The translations under genes and the position numbers were made by a program. The notes under the pieces were generated by a model. It worked only from the letters and a program-made list of their open reading frames with translations. It was not told the origin of the DNA and ran no database searches. A stretch of 45,763 nt of DNA, from the NCBI GenBank assembly GCA_945901085.1, contig CAMDJV010000027.1, positions 1 through 45,763 on the forward strand, written 5' to 3'. This document shows, piece after piece, positions 25,610 through 33,525 of the stretch; positions within the stretch are counted from its first letter, which is position 1; each line of letters opens with the position of its first letter. The stretch comes from Rhodovarius crocodyli (lineage in GTDB: Bacteria > Pseudomonadota > Alphaproteobacteria > Acetobacterales > Acetobacteraceae).

Positions 25610-26404
25610 TTAGGCGCCCTCGGAAGCCGCCGTCCACGGGGGGAGGGCTGCAATCGCGCCCGCCGCCGTTTTACCGCCCAGCGCCAGCGTCGCCCGCTCC
25701 GCCCCCGCCAGCAGCGCCGCCACCGCTTCGCCCCCAGGCGCAATCGGCAAGGTGCTTTGCGCGCCGATGATGCTGAGCGCAAACCGCACCTCACCACTCC
25801 AGTCACGAATGGGCGAAGCGGCTGAGACATAGCCAGTGCCATCATCGCGCCGTACCACCACATACCCGGCATCGGCCAATTCCCGCCGCGCCGCCGCGGC
25901 AAAGCCCGCCACCGCATGCGGCTCACGCGCCAGCAATGGCCGGGTCACCGCCTGCGGCATGCAGGCGGCAAAAACCTTGCCCGCCGCCGTCGTGGTCATC
26001 GACAGCAGGCCGGTGCGCAATTCCAGCGCCGAGCGCCATTCGCCCTCCTGCTTGAACAGGCTGACCGGCCCATCCGCGCTCCAGGCCGAGACGGCGGCGC
26101 TGTGCCTTGTGCCGGCGCGCAGCAGCATCACCTCGCGCCGGATCACCGCAAAACCATCAATCTGGCGGATCGCGCTCATCCCCAAGCCCAGCGCGGCGGG
26201 GCCCAGCCGGTAATGCCCCGCCTTGTCATCCGCCGCCGCCAGCCCCGTCCGCACCAGGCTCACCAGATAATTATTGGCAGCGCTGGGTGACATGCCGGCG
26301 CCCTGGGCAATCTCGCGCAAGGGCAGGGCGCCCGGCGCCTCCTGCAGCACCTGTAATAGCCGATAGGCAATCTCAATCGACTGAATCCCGCGACGTTCGG
26401 CCAT
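25610..26404 (-). CDS. IclR-family transcriptional regulator
   Basis: A 264-residue regulator. A winged helix-turn-helix lies at about residues 8-70 (SIEIAYRLLQVL, then LREIAQGAGMSPSAANNYL), followed by an IclR effector-binding domain. ATG 26404 begins this domain; a further-upstream start would read through promoter repeats. IclR proteins control catabolic operons in response to aromatic or carboxylic ligands. It is divergent from the Bug gene at 26557 and precedes the monooxygenase gene on its own strand, so it probably regulates both arms. Confidence 0.9.
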   Translation of the reverse strand: MAERRGIQSIEIAYRLLQVLQEAPGALPLREIAQGAGMSPSAANNYLVSLVRTGLAAADDKAGHYRLGPAALGLGMSAIRQIDGFAVIRREVMLLRAGTRHSAAVSAWSADGPVSLFKQEGEWRSALELRTGLLSMTTTAAGKVFAACMPQAVTRPLLAREPHAVAGFAAAARRELADAGYVVVRRDDGTGYVSAASPIRDWSGEVRFALSIIGAQSTLPIAPGGEAVAALLAGAERATLALGGKTAAGAIAALPPWTAASEGA

Positions 26405-26417
26405 GCATGCTCCAGGC

Positions 26418-26453
26418 GGGAAGGCCAAAGGGGAAGGCCAAAGGGAAAGGCCA
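26418..26453. repeat. Short tandem repeat upstream of the IclR gene
   Basis: GGGAAGGCCAAAG occurs twice in exact tandem (26418-26430 and 26431-26443), followed by a partial third copy, GGAAAGGCCA (26444-26453). It lies 14 bases upstream of the iclR-like start, so in its leader or promoter. It could be repeated operator half-sites or a slippage-prone tract. Confidence 0.7.
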
Positions 26454-26511
26454 GCGCTCCGGCATTGACACCACGCGCCCCCGCCGCTCAGGATACAACA
26501 AATCAACAGCC

Positions 26512-26528
26512 ATTCAACAGTTTTGAAT
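26512..26528. promoter_or_regulatory. Inverted repeat, candidate IclR operator
   Basis: ATTCAA-CAGTT-TTGAAT is a perfect 6-5-6 palindrome in the divergent gap, 28 bases upstream of the Bug start. IclR-family operators are often palindromes of this size. The assignment rests only on symmetry and position. Confidence 0.45.
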
Positions 26529-26556
26529 GAAAAATCTGAGGCGGAGGAAATAATCC

Positions 26557-27531
26557 ATGAGGCAGAGCTTCCTCATGCGCAGACGGCACGCCGCAGCTGC
26601 GCTGCTCGGCGCCGTGCCTGCCGCCGCGCAGGCGCCCTTTCCATCGCGCCCCCTCACCATCATCGTGCCCTTCGCCCCCGGCGGCCTGGCCGATATCCTC
26701 GCCCGTCTGGTGGCCGACAAGCTGCGCGCCAGCCTCGGTGTCGCGGTGGTGGTGGAAAACCGCCCCGGCGCGGGTGGTATTGCCGGCGCGCGGGCCGTCG
26801 CCGCCGCCGCGCCGGATGGTCATACCCTGCTGCTGGCCAATACCAACCTCGCCATCAACCCAAGCCTTTACCGCAGCCTGCCCTATGACACCCAGGCCGC
26901 CTTCGCCCCGGTCATTCTCGCCATCACCCTGCCCAATATCCTCGTGGTCCGCGCCGATATGCCCGCCCGCAGCCTTGGCGAATTGATCGCCCTGGCGCGC
27001 GAGGCCCCCGGCCGGCTGAACTATGCCTCCGCCGGCGCCGGCACCTTCCCGCATCTGGCCATGGCGCTGGTCCTGCAACGCGCCGGCATCGATGTGGCGC
27101 ATATCCCCTTCAATGGCGCCGCCCCGGCCATGGCGGCCATCCTGGCCCGGCAGGTCGAACTCCTCGCCAGTGACCCGCCCGGCGCCATTCCGCAGATCGC
27201 CGCCGGCACGCTGCGCCCGCTCGCCGTCACCTCCTCCGCCCGGCTTGCCGTGCTGCCCGATGTGCCCAGCGCCGCCGAGGCCGGCCTGCCCGGCTTCGAG
27301 GCCGTGGGCTGGCAAGGCTTCGTCGCACCCGCCGGCACGCCCGAGCCGGTGATCCGCAGCCTGAACGCCGCCATCACCGCCGCATTGGCAGCACCCGATC
27401 TGCGCGAGCGCCTGCTCTCCCAGGGCGTCACCTTCGCCCCCGGCAGCCCAGCCGATTTCGCCGCCTTCCTGCGGCAGGATACGGAGCGCTGGCGCGGGGC
27501 CGTCGCCGCTTCCGGCGCGCGCGTGGAATAA
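26557..27531 (+). CDS. Bug/TctC-family tripartite tricarboxylate receptor
   Basis: A 324-residue periplasmic receptor with a signal peptide ending near AAAQA (about residue 25). It then has RPLTIIVPFAPGGLADILARL, the standard Bug N-terminus, plus IPFNGAAPAMAAILARQVE. The start has GGCGGAGG upstream at correct spacing; MRRR at 26575 is an alternative. Its stop overlaps the aldo/keto reductase start (TAATG), so it heads a catabolic operon. No TctA/TctB partners are present. The ligand is probably the carboxylated substrate or intermediate of this gene cluster. Confidence 0.92.
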   Translation: MRQSFLMRRRHAAAALLGAVPAAAQAPFPSRPLTIIVPFAPGGLADILARLVADKLRASLGVAVVVENRPGAGGIAGARAVAAAAPDGHTLLLANTNLAINPSLYRSLPYDTQAAFAPVILAITLPNILVVRADMPARSLGELIALAREAPGRLNYASAGAGTFPHLAMALVLQRAGIDVAHIPFNGAAPAMAAILARQVELLASDPPGAIPQIAAGTLRPLAVTSSARLAVLPDVPSAAEAGLPGFEAVGWQGFVAPAGTPEPVIRSLNAAITAALAAPDLRERLLSQGVTFAPGSPADFAAFLRQDTERWRGAVAASGARVE

Positions 27532-28496
27532 TGCAACACCGCCAACTCGGCCGTTCCGGCCTGCGCGTCTCCGCCATCGGCCTGGGCTGCAACAATATCG
27601 GCGGGCGCTGCGACTTCGCCGCCTCGCGCGCCGTGGTGCATGCGGCACTCGACCATGGCATCACCCTTTTCGACACCGCCAATGTCTATCCGCGCGGCGC
27701 GCGCGGCCGCTCGGAGGAATTCCTCGGCCAAATTCTGGGCGAGCGCCGCCGGGATATCGTGCTGGCCACCAAGGTCGGCATCGCGATGGATGGCGGGCGG
27801 CTCGGCGGTGCCTCGCGCGCCACCATCATGGCCTCGGTCGAGGAGAGCCTGCGCCGCCTCGGCACCGACTGGATCGACCTTTACCAGGTGCATAAATTCG
27901 ACCCCCTGACCCCCATCGAGGAAACGCTCCGCGCCCTCGATGACCTGATCCGTCAAGGCAAGCTGCGCTATATCGGCTGCTCCCGCTTCGCCGCCTGGCA
28001 GGTAGTGGATGCGCTCTGGACCTCGCGCTCCGCCAGCCTCAATGCCTTCATCTCCTGCCAGGATGAATACAGCCTGCTGGCGCGCGAACCCGATCTCGGC
28101 CTGCTCGACGCCATGGCCGCCAATGGCCTGGGTATGCTGCCCTATTTCCCGCTGGCCAGCGGGTTGCTCACCGGCAAATACCGCCGAGGCGCGCCGCCGC
28201 CGCCGGGTGCGCGGCTGGCCATCACCCCGGTGCTCTCCGATCACTTCGTCACCGAGCAGAACTGGTCGGTGCTCGAAGCCCTTGAGGCCTTCTGCGCCAC
28301 CCGCGGCCGCACGCTGCTCGAACTCGCCTTCTCCTGGCTGCTGGCCCGCCCGACGGTGGCCAGCGTCATCGCCGGCGCCACAAGGCCCGAGCAGATCACG
28401 CAAAACATCGCCGCCACCGGCTGGGCCCTGGCCCCCGATGAACTGGCCGAGATCGACCACATCACCGCGCCCCACCGCGCCGTGCCCGCCCCATGA
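27531..28496 (+). CDS. Aldo/keto reductase
   Basis: A 321-residue NADPH-dependent oxidoreductase of the AKR superfamily (TIM barrel). The catalytic tetrad is complete: Asp48 and Tyr53 (FDTANVY), Lys81 (LATKVG) and His121 (YQVHKFD). The segment RRLGTDWIDLYQVH is typical. ATG 27531 overlaps the Bug stop by one base. It is expected to reduce a carbonyl group, or oxidise an alcohol, in the compound handled by this operon. Confidence 0.93.
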   Translation: MQHRQLGRSGLRVSAIGLGCNNIGGRCDFAASRAVVHAALDHGITLFDTANVYPRGARGRSEEFLGQILGERRRDIVLATKVGIAMDGGRLGGASRATIMASVEESLRRLGTDWIDLYQVHKFDPLTPIEETLRALDDLIRQGKLRYIGCSRFAAWQVVDALWTSRSASLNAFISCQDEYSLLAREPDLGLLDAMAANGLGMLPYFPLASGLLTGKYRRGAPPPPGARLAITPVLSDHFVTEQNWSVLEALEAFCATRGRTLLELAFSWLLARPTVASVIAGATRPEQITQNIAATGWALAPDELAEIDHITAPHRAVPAP

Positions 28497-28534
28497 CCAT
28501 CGCCTGACAGCCCCAACCCGAACAGGACAGACCC

Positions 28535-29566
28535 ATGCAATTCGGCATCTTCGACCAGAATGACCGCGGCAGCCTGCCGCTCGCCGAGCAATATGAGCAT
28601 CGTCTGCGCCTCGCCGCGCTGTATGACGAACTTGGCTTCGACCGCTATCACATGAGCGAACACCACGCGACGCCGCTCAGCACCGCGCCCTCGCCCAGCG
28701 TCTTCATCGCCGCCCTCACCCAGCGCACCAGCCGCCTCAGGCTCTGCCCGCTGGTCTATCTGCTGCCCACCTACCACCCGCTGCGGCTGGCGGAGGAGAT
28801 GTGCATGCTCGACCATCTCAGCCGCGGCCGCTTCGAATTCGGCATCGGCCGTGGCGCCTCGCCGCATGAACTGGCCGCCTTCGGCGTGCAGCCGGAGAAT
28901 GCGCGGGAGATGTATGCCGAGGCGCTGGAGGTGATTCGCGGCTTCTTCGCCGCCGGCGACAGCTTCAGCCATCACGGCCGCTTCTGGCAGATTGACGATG
29001 TGCCGGTGGAAATCGCCCCCCTGCAACAGCCCCATCCCGCCATGTGGTACGCGCTGGCATCACCGGATTCCACCGTCTGGCCGGCACGCAATGGGGTGAA
29101 TGTGCTCTGCGGCGGCCCCGTCGCCCGCGTGCGCGCGGTCAGCGACCGCTACCGCGCCGAATGGCGCCTCTCCCATCCCCAGGGCGGCGATGAGCCGCTG
29201 ATCGGCGTCAACCGCTATATCCTGGTCGCCGATACCGATCAGGAGGCGCTGGAACTGGGCCGCGCCGCCTGGCCGGTCTTCTATCGCCACTTCATGAAGC
29301 TCTGGCACAAGCATGGCACCCTGCCGGTCAATGCCAAGCTGCCGCCGGATTTCGACACGCTGGTGGAAGCCGGCCAAGCCGTGGCCGGCTCGCCCTCCAC
29401 GGTGCGCGATGCGCTGCTGCGCCAGGTGCGCGATGGCGGGTTGAACTACCTCATCGGCAATTTCACCTTCGGCGGCCTCGCCCCGGCCGATACCGAAGCC
29501 TCGGTCCGGCTCTACGCCGCCGAGGTGATGCCGGCGCTGCGCGAAATCAGCCCCGTGCTGGCGTGA
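28535..29566 (+). CDS. Luciferase-like (LLM class) flavin-dependent oxidoreductase
   Basis: A 343-residue bacterial-luciferase-superfamily enzyme. The N-terminus MQFGIFDQND, the YHMSEHHATPLS segment and LSRGRFEFGIGRGASPHE are characteristic. These proteins use FMNH2 or F420 for oxygenation or redox chemistry; a two-component monooxygenase would need a separate flavin reductase, which is not in the window. AACAGGACAG precedes the start. The alpha/beta hydrolase begins inside its stop (GTGA), suggesting sequential reactions, for example ring oxygenation and then lactone hydrolysis. Confidence 0.92.
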   Translation: MQFGIFDQNDRGSLPLAEQYEHRLRLAALYDELGFDRYHMSEHHATPLSTAPSPSVFIAALTQRTSRLRLCPLVYLLPTYHPLRLAEEMCMLDHLSRGRFEFGIGRGASPHELAAFGVQPENAREMYAEALEVIRGFFAAGDSFSHHGRFWQIDDVPVEIAPLQQPHPAMWYALASPDSTVWPARNGVNVLCGGPVARVRAVSDRYRAEWRLSHPQGGDEPLIGVNRYILVADTDQEALELGRAAWPVFYRHFMKLWHKHGTLPVNAKLPPDFDTLVEAGQAVAGSPSTVRDALLRQVRDGGLNYLIGNFTFGGLAPADTEASVRLYAAEVMPALREISPVLA

Positions 29567-30420
29567 GCGCCATCACCGCCGATGAGGCCGCATGGCTGGC
29601 CGCTGACCTGCCGCCGCTGCAGCGCCAGGTGACGCAGCCGAGCGGGAGCGTCATCGAGTACCGCGAAGCCGGGCCGTCCAACGCACCGGCCATAGTGCTG
29701 CTGCATGGCGTGGGCTCCAGTTCGGCGGGCTACCGCGCGCAATTCGCCGGCCTGTCGGACAGTTTTCGCGTTATCGCCTGGAACGCCCCGGGCTATGGCG
29801 GCAGCACCCTCCTGGCCGAGCCCAACCCCACGGCGCTGGACTATGCCGCCGCCCTGGCCGGTTTCCTCGATGGGTTGGGGCTCGCCCGCCCCGCCGTGCT
29901 GGCCGGCAGTTCCTGGGGCAGCGTCATCGCGCTGAACCTCGCTGTGGCGCAGCCCGAGCGGGTGGGCGCGCTGCTCCTCTCAGCCCCCAATACCGGCCGT
30001 GGCAGCCTGCCCCCCGAGGCGCGTGCCGAGGCCCTGGCGGCGCTGCGCGCCAAGCCCCCCTCGGCCAGTGATGACCGCAGCGCGGTGGCCGAACGCCTGC
30101 TCACCCCCGATACCCCCCAGCCGGTCCGCGCCCTGGTGGAGCGCCTGCGCGATGCGCTCACACCCGTCGGCTGGTCGGCGGCGATGCATATGATGTTCAC
30201 CACCGACACCCCCTGCCTCATCGCCCGCGCCCAAGGGCCGGTGGCACTGCTGGCCGGCACGCGGGACCGGATGGCGCCGCTGGAGGCGCATGCCGCCAAA
30301 CTCCACGCGGCCCGGCCCGATGCGCACTTGCATGTCTTCGAGGGCTGCGGCCACATGCTGAAACTGGAGGCGCCAGCCCGCTTCAATGCGATCCTGCGTG
30401 CCATGGCAACGGGCGATTAA
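29563..30420 (+). CDS. Alpha/beta-hydrolase fold enzyme
   Basis: A 285-residue hydrolase starting at GTG 29563, overlapping the LLM gene stop by four bases. The triad is Ser117 (GSSWGS), Asp235 (GTRDRM) and His264 (GCGHML); LLHGVGSS supplies the oxyanion hole. The family includes ring-cleavage (meta-cleavage), lactone and ester hydrolases. Coupling to the LLM oxygenase favours cleavage of its product. Confidence 0.92.
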   Translation: MSAITADEAAWLAADLPPLQRQVTQPSGSVIEYREAGPSNAPAIVLLHGVGSSSAGYRAQFAGLSDSFRVIAWNAPGYGGSTLLAEPNPTALDYAAALAGFLDGLGLARPAVLAGSSWGSVIALNLAVAQPERVGALLLSAPNTGRGSLPPEARAEALAALRAKPPSASDDRSAVAERLLTPDTPQPVRALVERLRDALTPVGWSAAMHMMFTTDTPCLIARAQGPVALLAGTRDRMAPLEAHAAKLHAARPDAHLHVFEGCGHMLKLEAPARFNAILRAMATGD

Positions 30421-30445
30421 CGCCCGCGCCGATGAGGAGGAAACG

Positions 30446-31420
30446 ATGAAAAAACTACCCTTCCTGGCGCTGCTGGCGCTGGTGGTGATGATCGCCCCCG
30501 CGGCGCGTGCCCAGCAGGGCTTGCAGCCGGGCGGCGGCACGGTGCGCCTCGTGCTGGCCGGCGCGCCGGGCAGCGCGGCTGATGCTGTGGCGCGGGTGTT
30601 GGCGGAGCCGCTGGCGGAAATATTCGGCCAGCCCGTGGTGGTGGAGAATGCCGTGGGCGGCGGCGGCGTGGTCGGCGCCGCGCGGGTCATGCAGTCCCGC
30701 CGCGATGGCATGACCATTCTCTCCGCCGTCTCAGGCGCGCTGATCGGCCCGATGCTCGACACCACCCTGCCTTACGAAATCGGCCGCGACCTTGTGCCGG
30801 TGTCGCAGATCACCGCGGCCATGGCGGTCTTCGTGGTGCGCGCGAGCCTGCCGGCAACCACGCTGCAGGATTTCATCGCCCGGGCGAAGGCAGGGCGTGA
30901 ACAACTGGCCTTTGGCAATTACGGCTATGGCTCCGCCAGCCATCTGCAGGGCATGTTGCTCGCCCGACAGGCCGGGCTCGATGTCGAGCCGGTGCCCTTC
31001 AACGGCACCGCGCAATTCATCTCCGAATTGCTGGCCGGGCGGCTATGCTGCGGTTTCATCGATGCCGGCTCGGCGCGCGACTTTATTCGCTCCGGCCAGC
31101 TTCGCCCGCTCGGTTCCACCGGCCCGCGCCGCGCCCCGGGACTGCCCGATCTCCCCACCTTGACCGAGCAGGGCATGACCAGCTTCGACCCGCAGATCTG
31201 GCAGGGCATGTTCCTGCCCTCCGGCACGCCGCCGGCCATTGTGGCCGCGGTCGGCCGGGCCATGGCCGAAGCGGTGCGCCGCCCGGCACCCACCAACCTC
31301 ATCCGCGGCGTGGGCTATGAGCCCGTGGGAAGTTCGCCCGAGGAATTCGCGGCGATGATCGCCCATGATGCGCCGATCTGGCGGCGGATCATCAATGAGA
31401 CGGGTGTTCGCATCCGCTGA
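30446..31420 (+). CDS. Bug/TctC-family tripartite tricarboxylate receptor
   Basis: A 324-residue Bug protein with a Sec signal peptide (MKKLPFLALLALVVM, cleavage near ARAQ), then TVRLVLAGAPGSAADAVARVL, VPFNGTAQFISELLAGRL and the C-terminal GVGYEPVGSSPEEF. A very good ribosome-binding site, GAGGAGG, lies upstream of ATG 30446. It is 25 bases from the hydrolase gene and is the last gene of the operon, ahead of a strong hairpin. It is the third orphan Bug protein in the window. Confidence 0.92.
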   Translation: MKKLPFLALLALVVMIAPAARAQQGLQPGGGTVRLVLAGAPGSAADAVARVLAEPLAEIFGQPVVVENAVGGGGVVGAARVMQSRRDGMTILSAVSGALIGPMLDTTLPYEIGRDLVPVSQITAAMAVFVVRASLPATTLQDFIARAKAGREQLAFGNYGYGSASHLQGMLLARQAGLDVEPVPFNGTAQFISELLAGRLCCGFIDAGSARDFIRSGQLRPLGSTGPRRAPGLPDLPTLTEQGMTSFDPQIWQGMFLPSGTPPAIVAAVGRAMAEAVRRPAPTNLIRGVGYEPVGSSPEEFAAMIAHDAPIWRRIINETGVRIR

Positions 31421-31444
31421 GGTGGCGCCGCATGCCACCACCAT

Positions 31445-31477
31445 GCAACACCGGCGCGCAACCCGCGCCGGTGTTGC
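31445..31477 (+). terminator. Perfect 14-bp hairpin after the Bug gene, probable terminator
   Basis: GCAACACCGGCGCG, a CAACC loop, then CGCGCCGGTGTTGC form a perfect 14-bp stem 24 bases after the stop codon. The T-rich stretch (CTCTTTT near 31488-31494) is not directly adjacent, so efficiency is uncertain, but this is the strongest inverted repeat in the window. Confidence 0.7.
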
Positions 31478-31796
31478 CCGGCTTCATGTCTCTTTTGGCA
31501 TAATAGTCCCAGACGATATGATAAAAATTACCGTAAAATCAAAACTTGTTAAATTTCTCGGCTGCTACTAGCATTGCCACTATCTTTTAAAGTTCTGTTT
31601 TTAAATTAAATGCTGGCGAAGATTGGTCTTCAATTCTCAAAAATCGGCCGGCATTTTGAGCAAAAAATGGATCTCCGCTATCGATGGTAATTCGCGCTTC
31701 TATCCAGAATTCTCCTATAGTCCGGCAATGTGGTGAATTGCCCTGCAAAGGTTGCGCCGCCGGCGCATCGGCGCAGCCGGCCCAAGCCGGCCAGCC
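31478..31796. other. AT-rich intergenic region upstream of the NCS2 permease
   Basis: This 319-base stretch is markedly AT-rich from about 31495 to 31690 and contains no recognisable gene. Weak promoter-like elements include TTGAGC-N17-TATCGA (31656-31684) and TATAGT (31716-31721). It presumably carries the permease promoter; composition unlike the flanking genes could also reflect older transfer. Confidence 0.45.
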
Positions 31797-33521
31797 ATGA
31801 CACTATTCCCCTTCGCGCCCAGATCATCCGACCGCAAGGCCACCCGCCCGCAAGACCTTCTCTTCGCCGCGCATGAGAGCATGCCCTGGCCGATGGCCAC
31901 CGCCATGGCCTTACAGCATTTGGCGCTGCAATCGATTTACATCGTCCTGCCCGTCGCCGTCGCCGACGCCCTGGGGCTCGATACCCGTTCGGCCGCCAAT
32001 TTCCTCTGCCTGTCATTGCTGGCCATGGCGATCCTGACCCTGGCGCATGCAATGTGGCGGGGCCCCGTGGGGGCCGGCTACCAGATGGCGAGCATTCCCG
32101 CGCCCGTTTTTGTCGGCGCCTATCTGGTCTGTGCCGCCAATGGCGTGGCGATTGATCAGATCGCGGCCCTGGTTGTCATCAGCGGCGTGGTGGCCATAGG
32201 CCTCGTGCTGCTCATGCCGCGGCCGGAGAAGATATTTCCCTCTGAGCTGGCCGGTGTCTCGGTCTTTCTACTGGGCGCCTCGCTCCTGCCGCTGGTGTTC
32301 GACCTGCTGAGCAATAAAGGCCAGTTGGCCCCGGCTGTGATCATGATGGAGATGGCGATTATCATCCCGGCCTTCATGGTCATGATGGTTGTGGTGCTGT
32401 CCAGGCTGCCCATTGCGCCATTTGCCGTGATCATCGGCGCCACACTGGGCTTGATGCTTGCGGCTTGGCTGATGCCTGAGCAGTTGCAATTCGCCACCGC
32501 CTTAGCGTCCAATCCCTGGCTGGCGGTTCCTCAGCCCATCCTGCCACGCTTTGAGGGGATCACGCTTGGCCTCGTCATCATGTTCGTCATTCCCATCCTG
32601 CCGACTTTTATTTCCCTGCTGGGCAGTCTCACCGCCCTGCAACGCGCCGCCGATGCCGACTGGAAAAAACCCGATAGCCCCCCACTGCGACGCGGGTTGT
32701 TGGCGGCCAGCCTTTCAATCTTCGCTGCAGGTCTGCTGGGCGGCATGGTGGCCAGCCCGTCCTCCGCCTGCTACTCGCTATCGATCGCCAATCGCGCGCT
32801 CTCCCGCCATATCGCTTTCCTCGGCGCGGCCTTCCTCTGCGCAATGGCTTTTTCGCCACAAATTGCCGCGTTTTTCGGTTTGCTGCCAAAAACCGTTCAA
32901 GCGGTCATGCTGATCTATGTCGCCGTCATCATGCTGGTGTCCGGCATCCAGTTGATCACGGCGCGCATGCTCGATACCCGACGCACCCTGGTCGCGGGTG
33001 TGGGCATATTTGCCGGGATGTCGGTGCTCATTCTGCCCGGGGTGTTCCGGATATATCTGCCGGCTCTGGCCTCACCGCTCAGCTTTGGTTGCCTGGCCGC
33101 GCTGCTGGTTCACCTGCTCACCCTGCCGCTGGTCACGCGCCAGGCCAGTCTTTCCCTGCCGGTCGGCGCCAGCCTGCCACGCCTGGCCGAGGATGAGACA
33201 ATCCGCCTGGGCGGCGCCTGGGCCACCCACCGCGCGACGATGCAAAAGGTCGAAAACTTCCTCATCGAGATCGGCGAGGTGATGGCGCTGCGCGGCGAGA
33301 ACACCATCAACGTCGCCATTCGCCACCTGGAGGGTGAGGTTTCGGTGGTGCTGAAACACCAGGGCGGCATGCTGCCCGCACCCTCATCCCAGCCTGCGGT
33401 GCTGTCACTCGATAACGGAATGGACGATGATGTGGCCTTCATCCTATGGCTTGCCGTCCGTCAGGCATCGACGGTCGAGCGCAAAGCCGGCGAATTGCGC
33501 CTGACCTTTCTCGACGCATAG
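31797..33521 (+). CDS. NCS2-family purine/pyrimidine (xanthine/uracil) permease with C-terminal extra domain
   Basis: A 574-residue protein. Residues about 25-460 form a polytopic transporter of the nucleobase:cation symporter-2 (SLC23) family, entered by ESMPWPMATAMALQHLALQSIYIVLP and with a GYQMASIPAPVFVGAYL segment. Residues about 465-574 form a soluble domain (HRATMQKVENFLIEIGEVMA, AIRHLEGEVSVVLKHQG) that most NCS2 proteins lack and that resembles a degenerate anti-sigma/histidine-kinase ATPase domain. The canonical QNxG-type signature is not evident, so the substrate is uncertain. ATG 31797 was chosen over an upstream TTG at 31752; neither has a strong ribosome-binding site. Confidence 0.85.
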   Translation: MTLFPFAPRSSDRKATRPQDLLFAAHESMPWPMATAMALQHLALQSIYIVLPVAVADALGLDTRSAANFLCLSLLAMAILTLAHAMWRGPVGAGYQMASIPAPVFVGAYLVCAANGVAIDQIAALVVISGVVAIGLVLLMPRPEKIFPSELAGVSVFLLGASLLPLVFDLLSNKGQLAPAVIMMEMAIIIPAFMVMMVVVLSRLPIAPFAVIIGATLGLMLAAWLMPEQLQFATALASNPWLAVPQPILPRFEGITLGLVIMFVIPILPTFISLLGSLTALQRAADADWKKPDSPPLRRGLLAASLSIFAAGLLGGMVASPSSACYSLSIANRALSRHIAFLGAAFLCAMAFSPQIAAFFGLLPKTVQAVMLIYVAVIMLVSGIQLITARMLDTRRTLVAGVGIFAGMSVLILPGVFRIYLPALASPLSFGCLAALLVHLLTLPLVTRQASLSLPVGASLPRLAEDETIRLGGAWATHRATMQKVENFLIEIGEVMALRGENTINVAIRHLEGEVSVVLKHQGGMLPAPSSQPAVLSLDNGMDDDVAFILWLAVRQASTVERKAGELRLTFLDA

Positions 33522-33525
33522 CGCC

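Noticed and set aside
26418-26453. Possible start of a CRISPR array
   Set aside because: The repeats are 13 bases long and directly adjacent, with no spacers and no cas genes nearby.
31656-31721. Definite promoter for the NCS2 permease
   Set aside because: The candidate boxes match the consensus too poorly to call as a separate feature; they are only mentioned in the intergenic entry.
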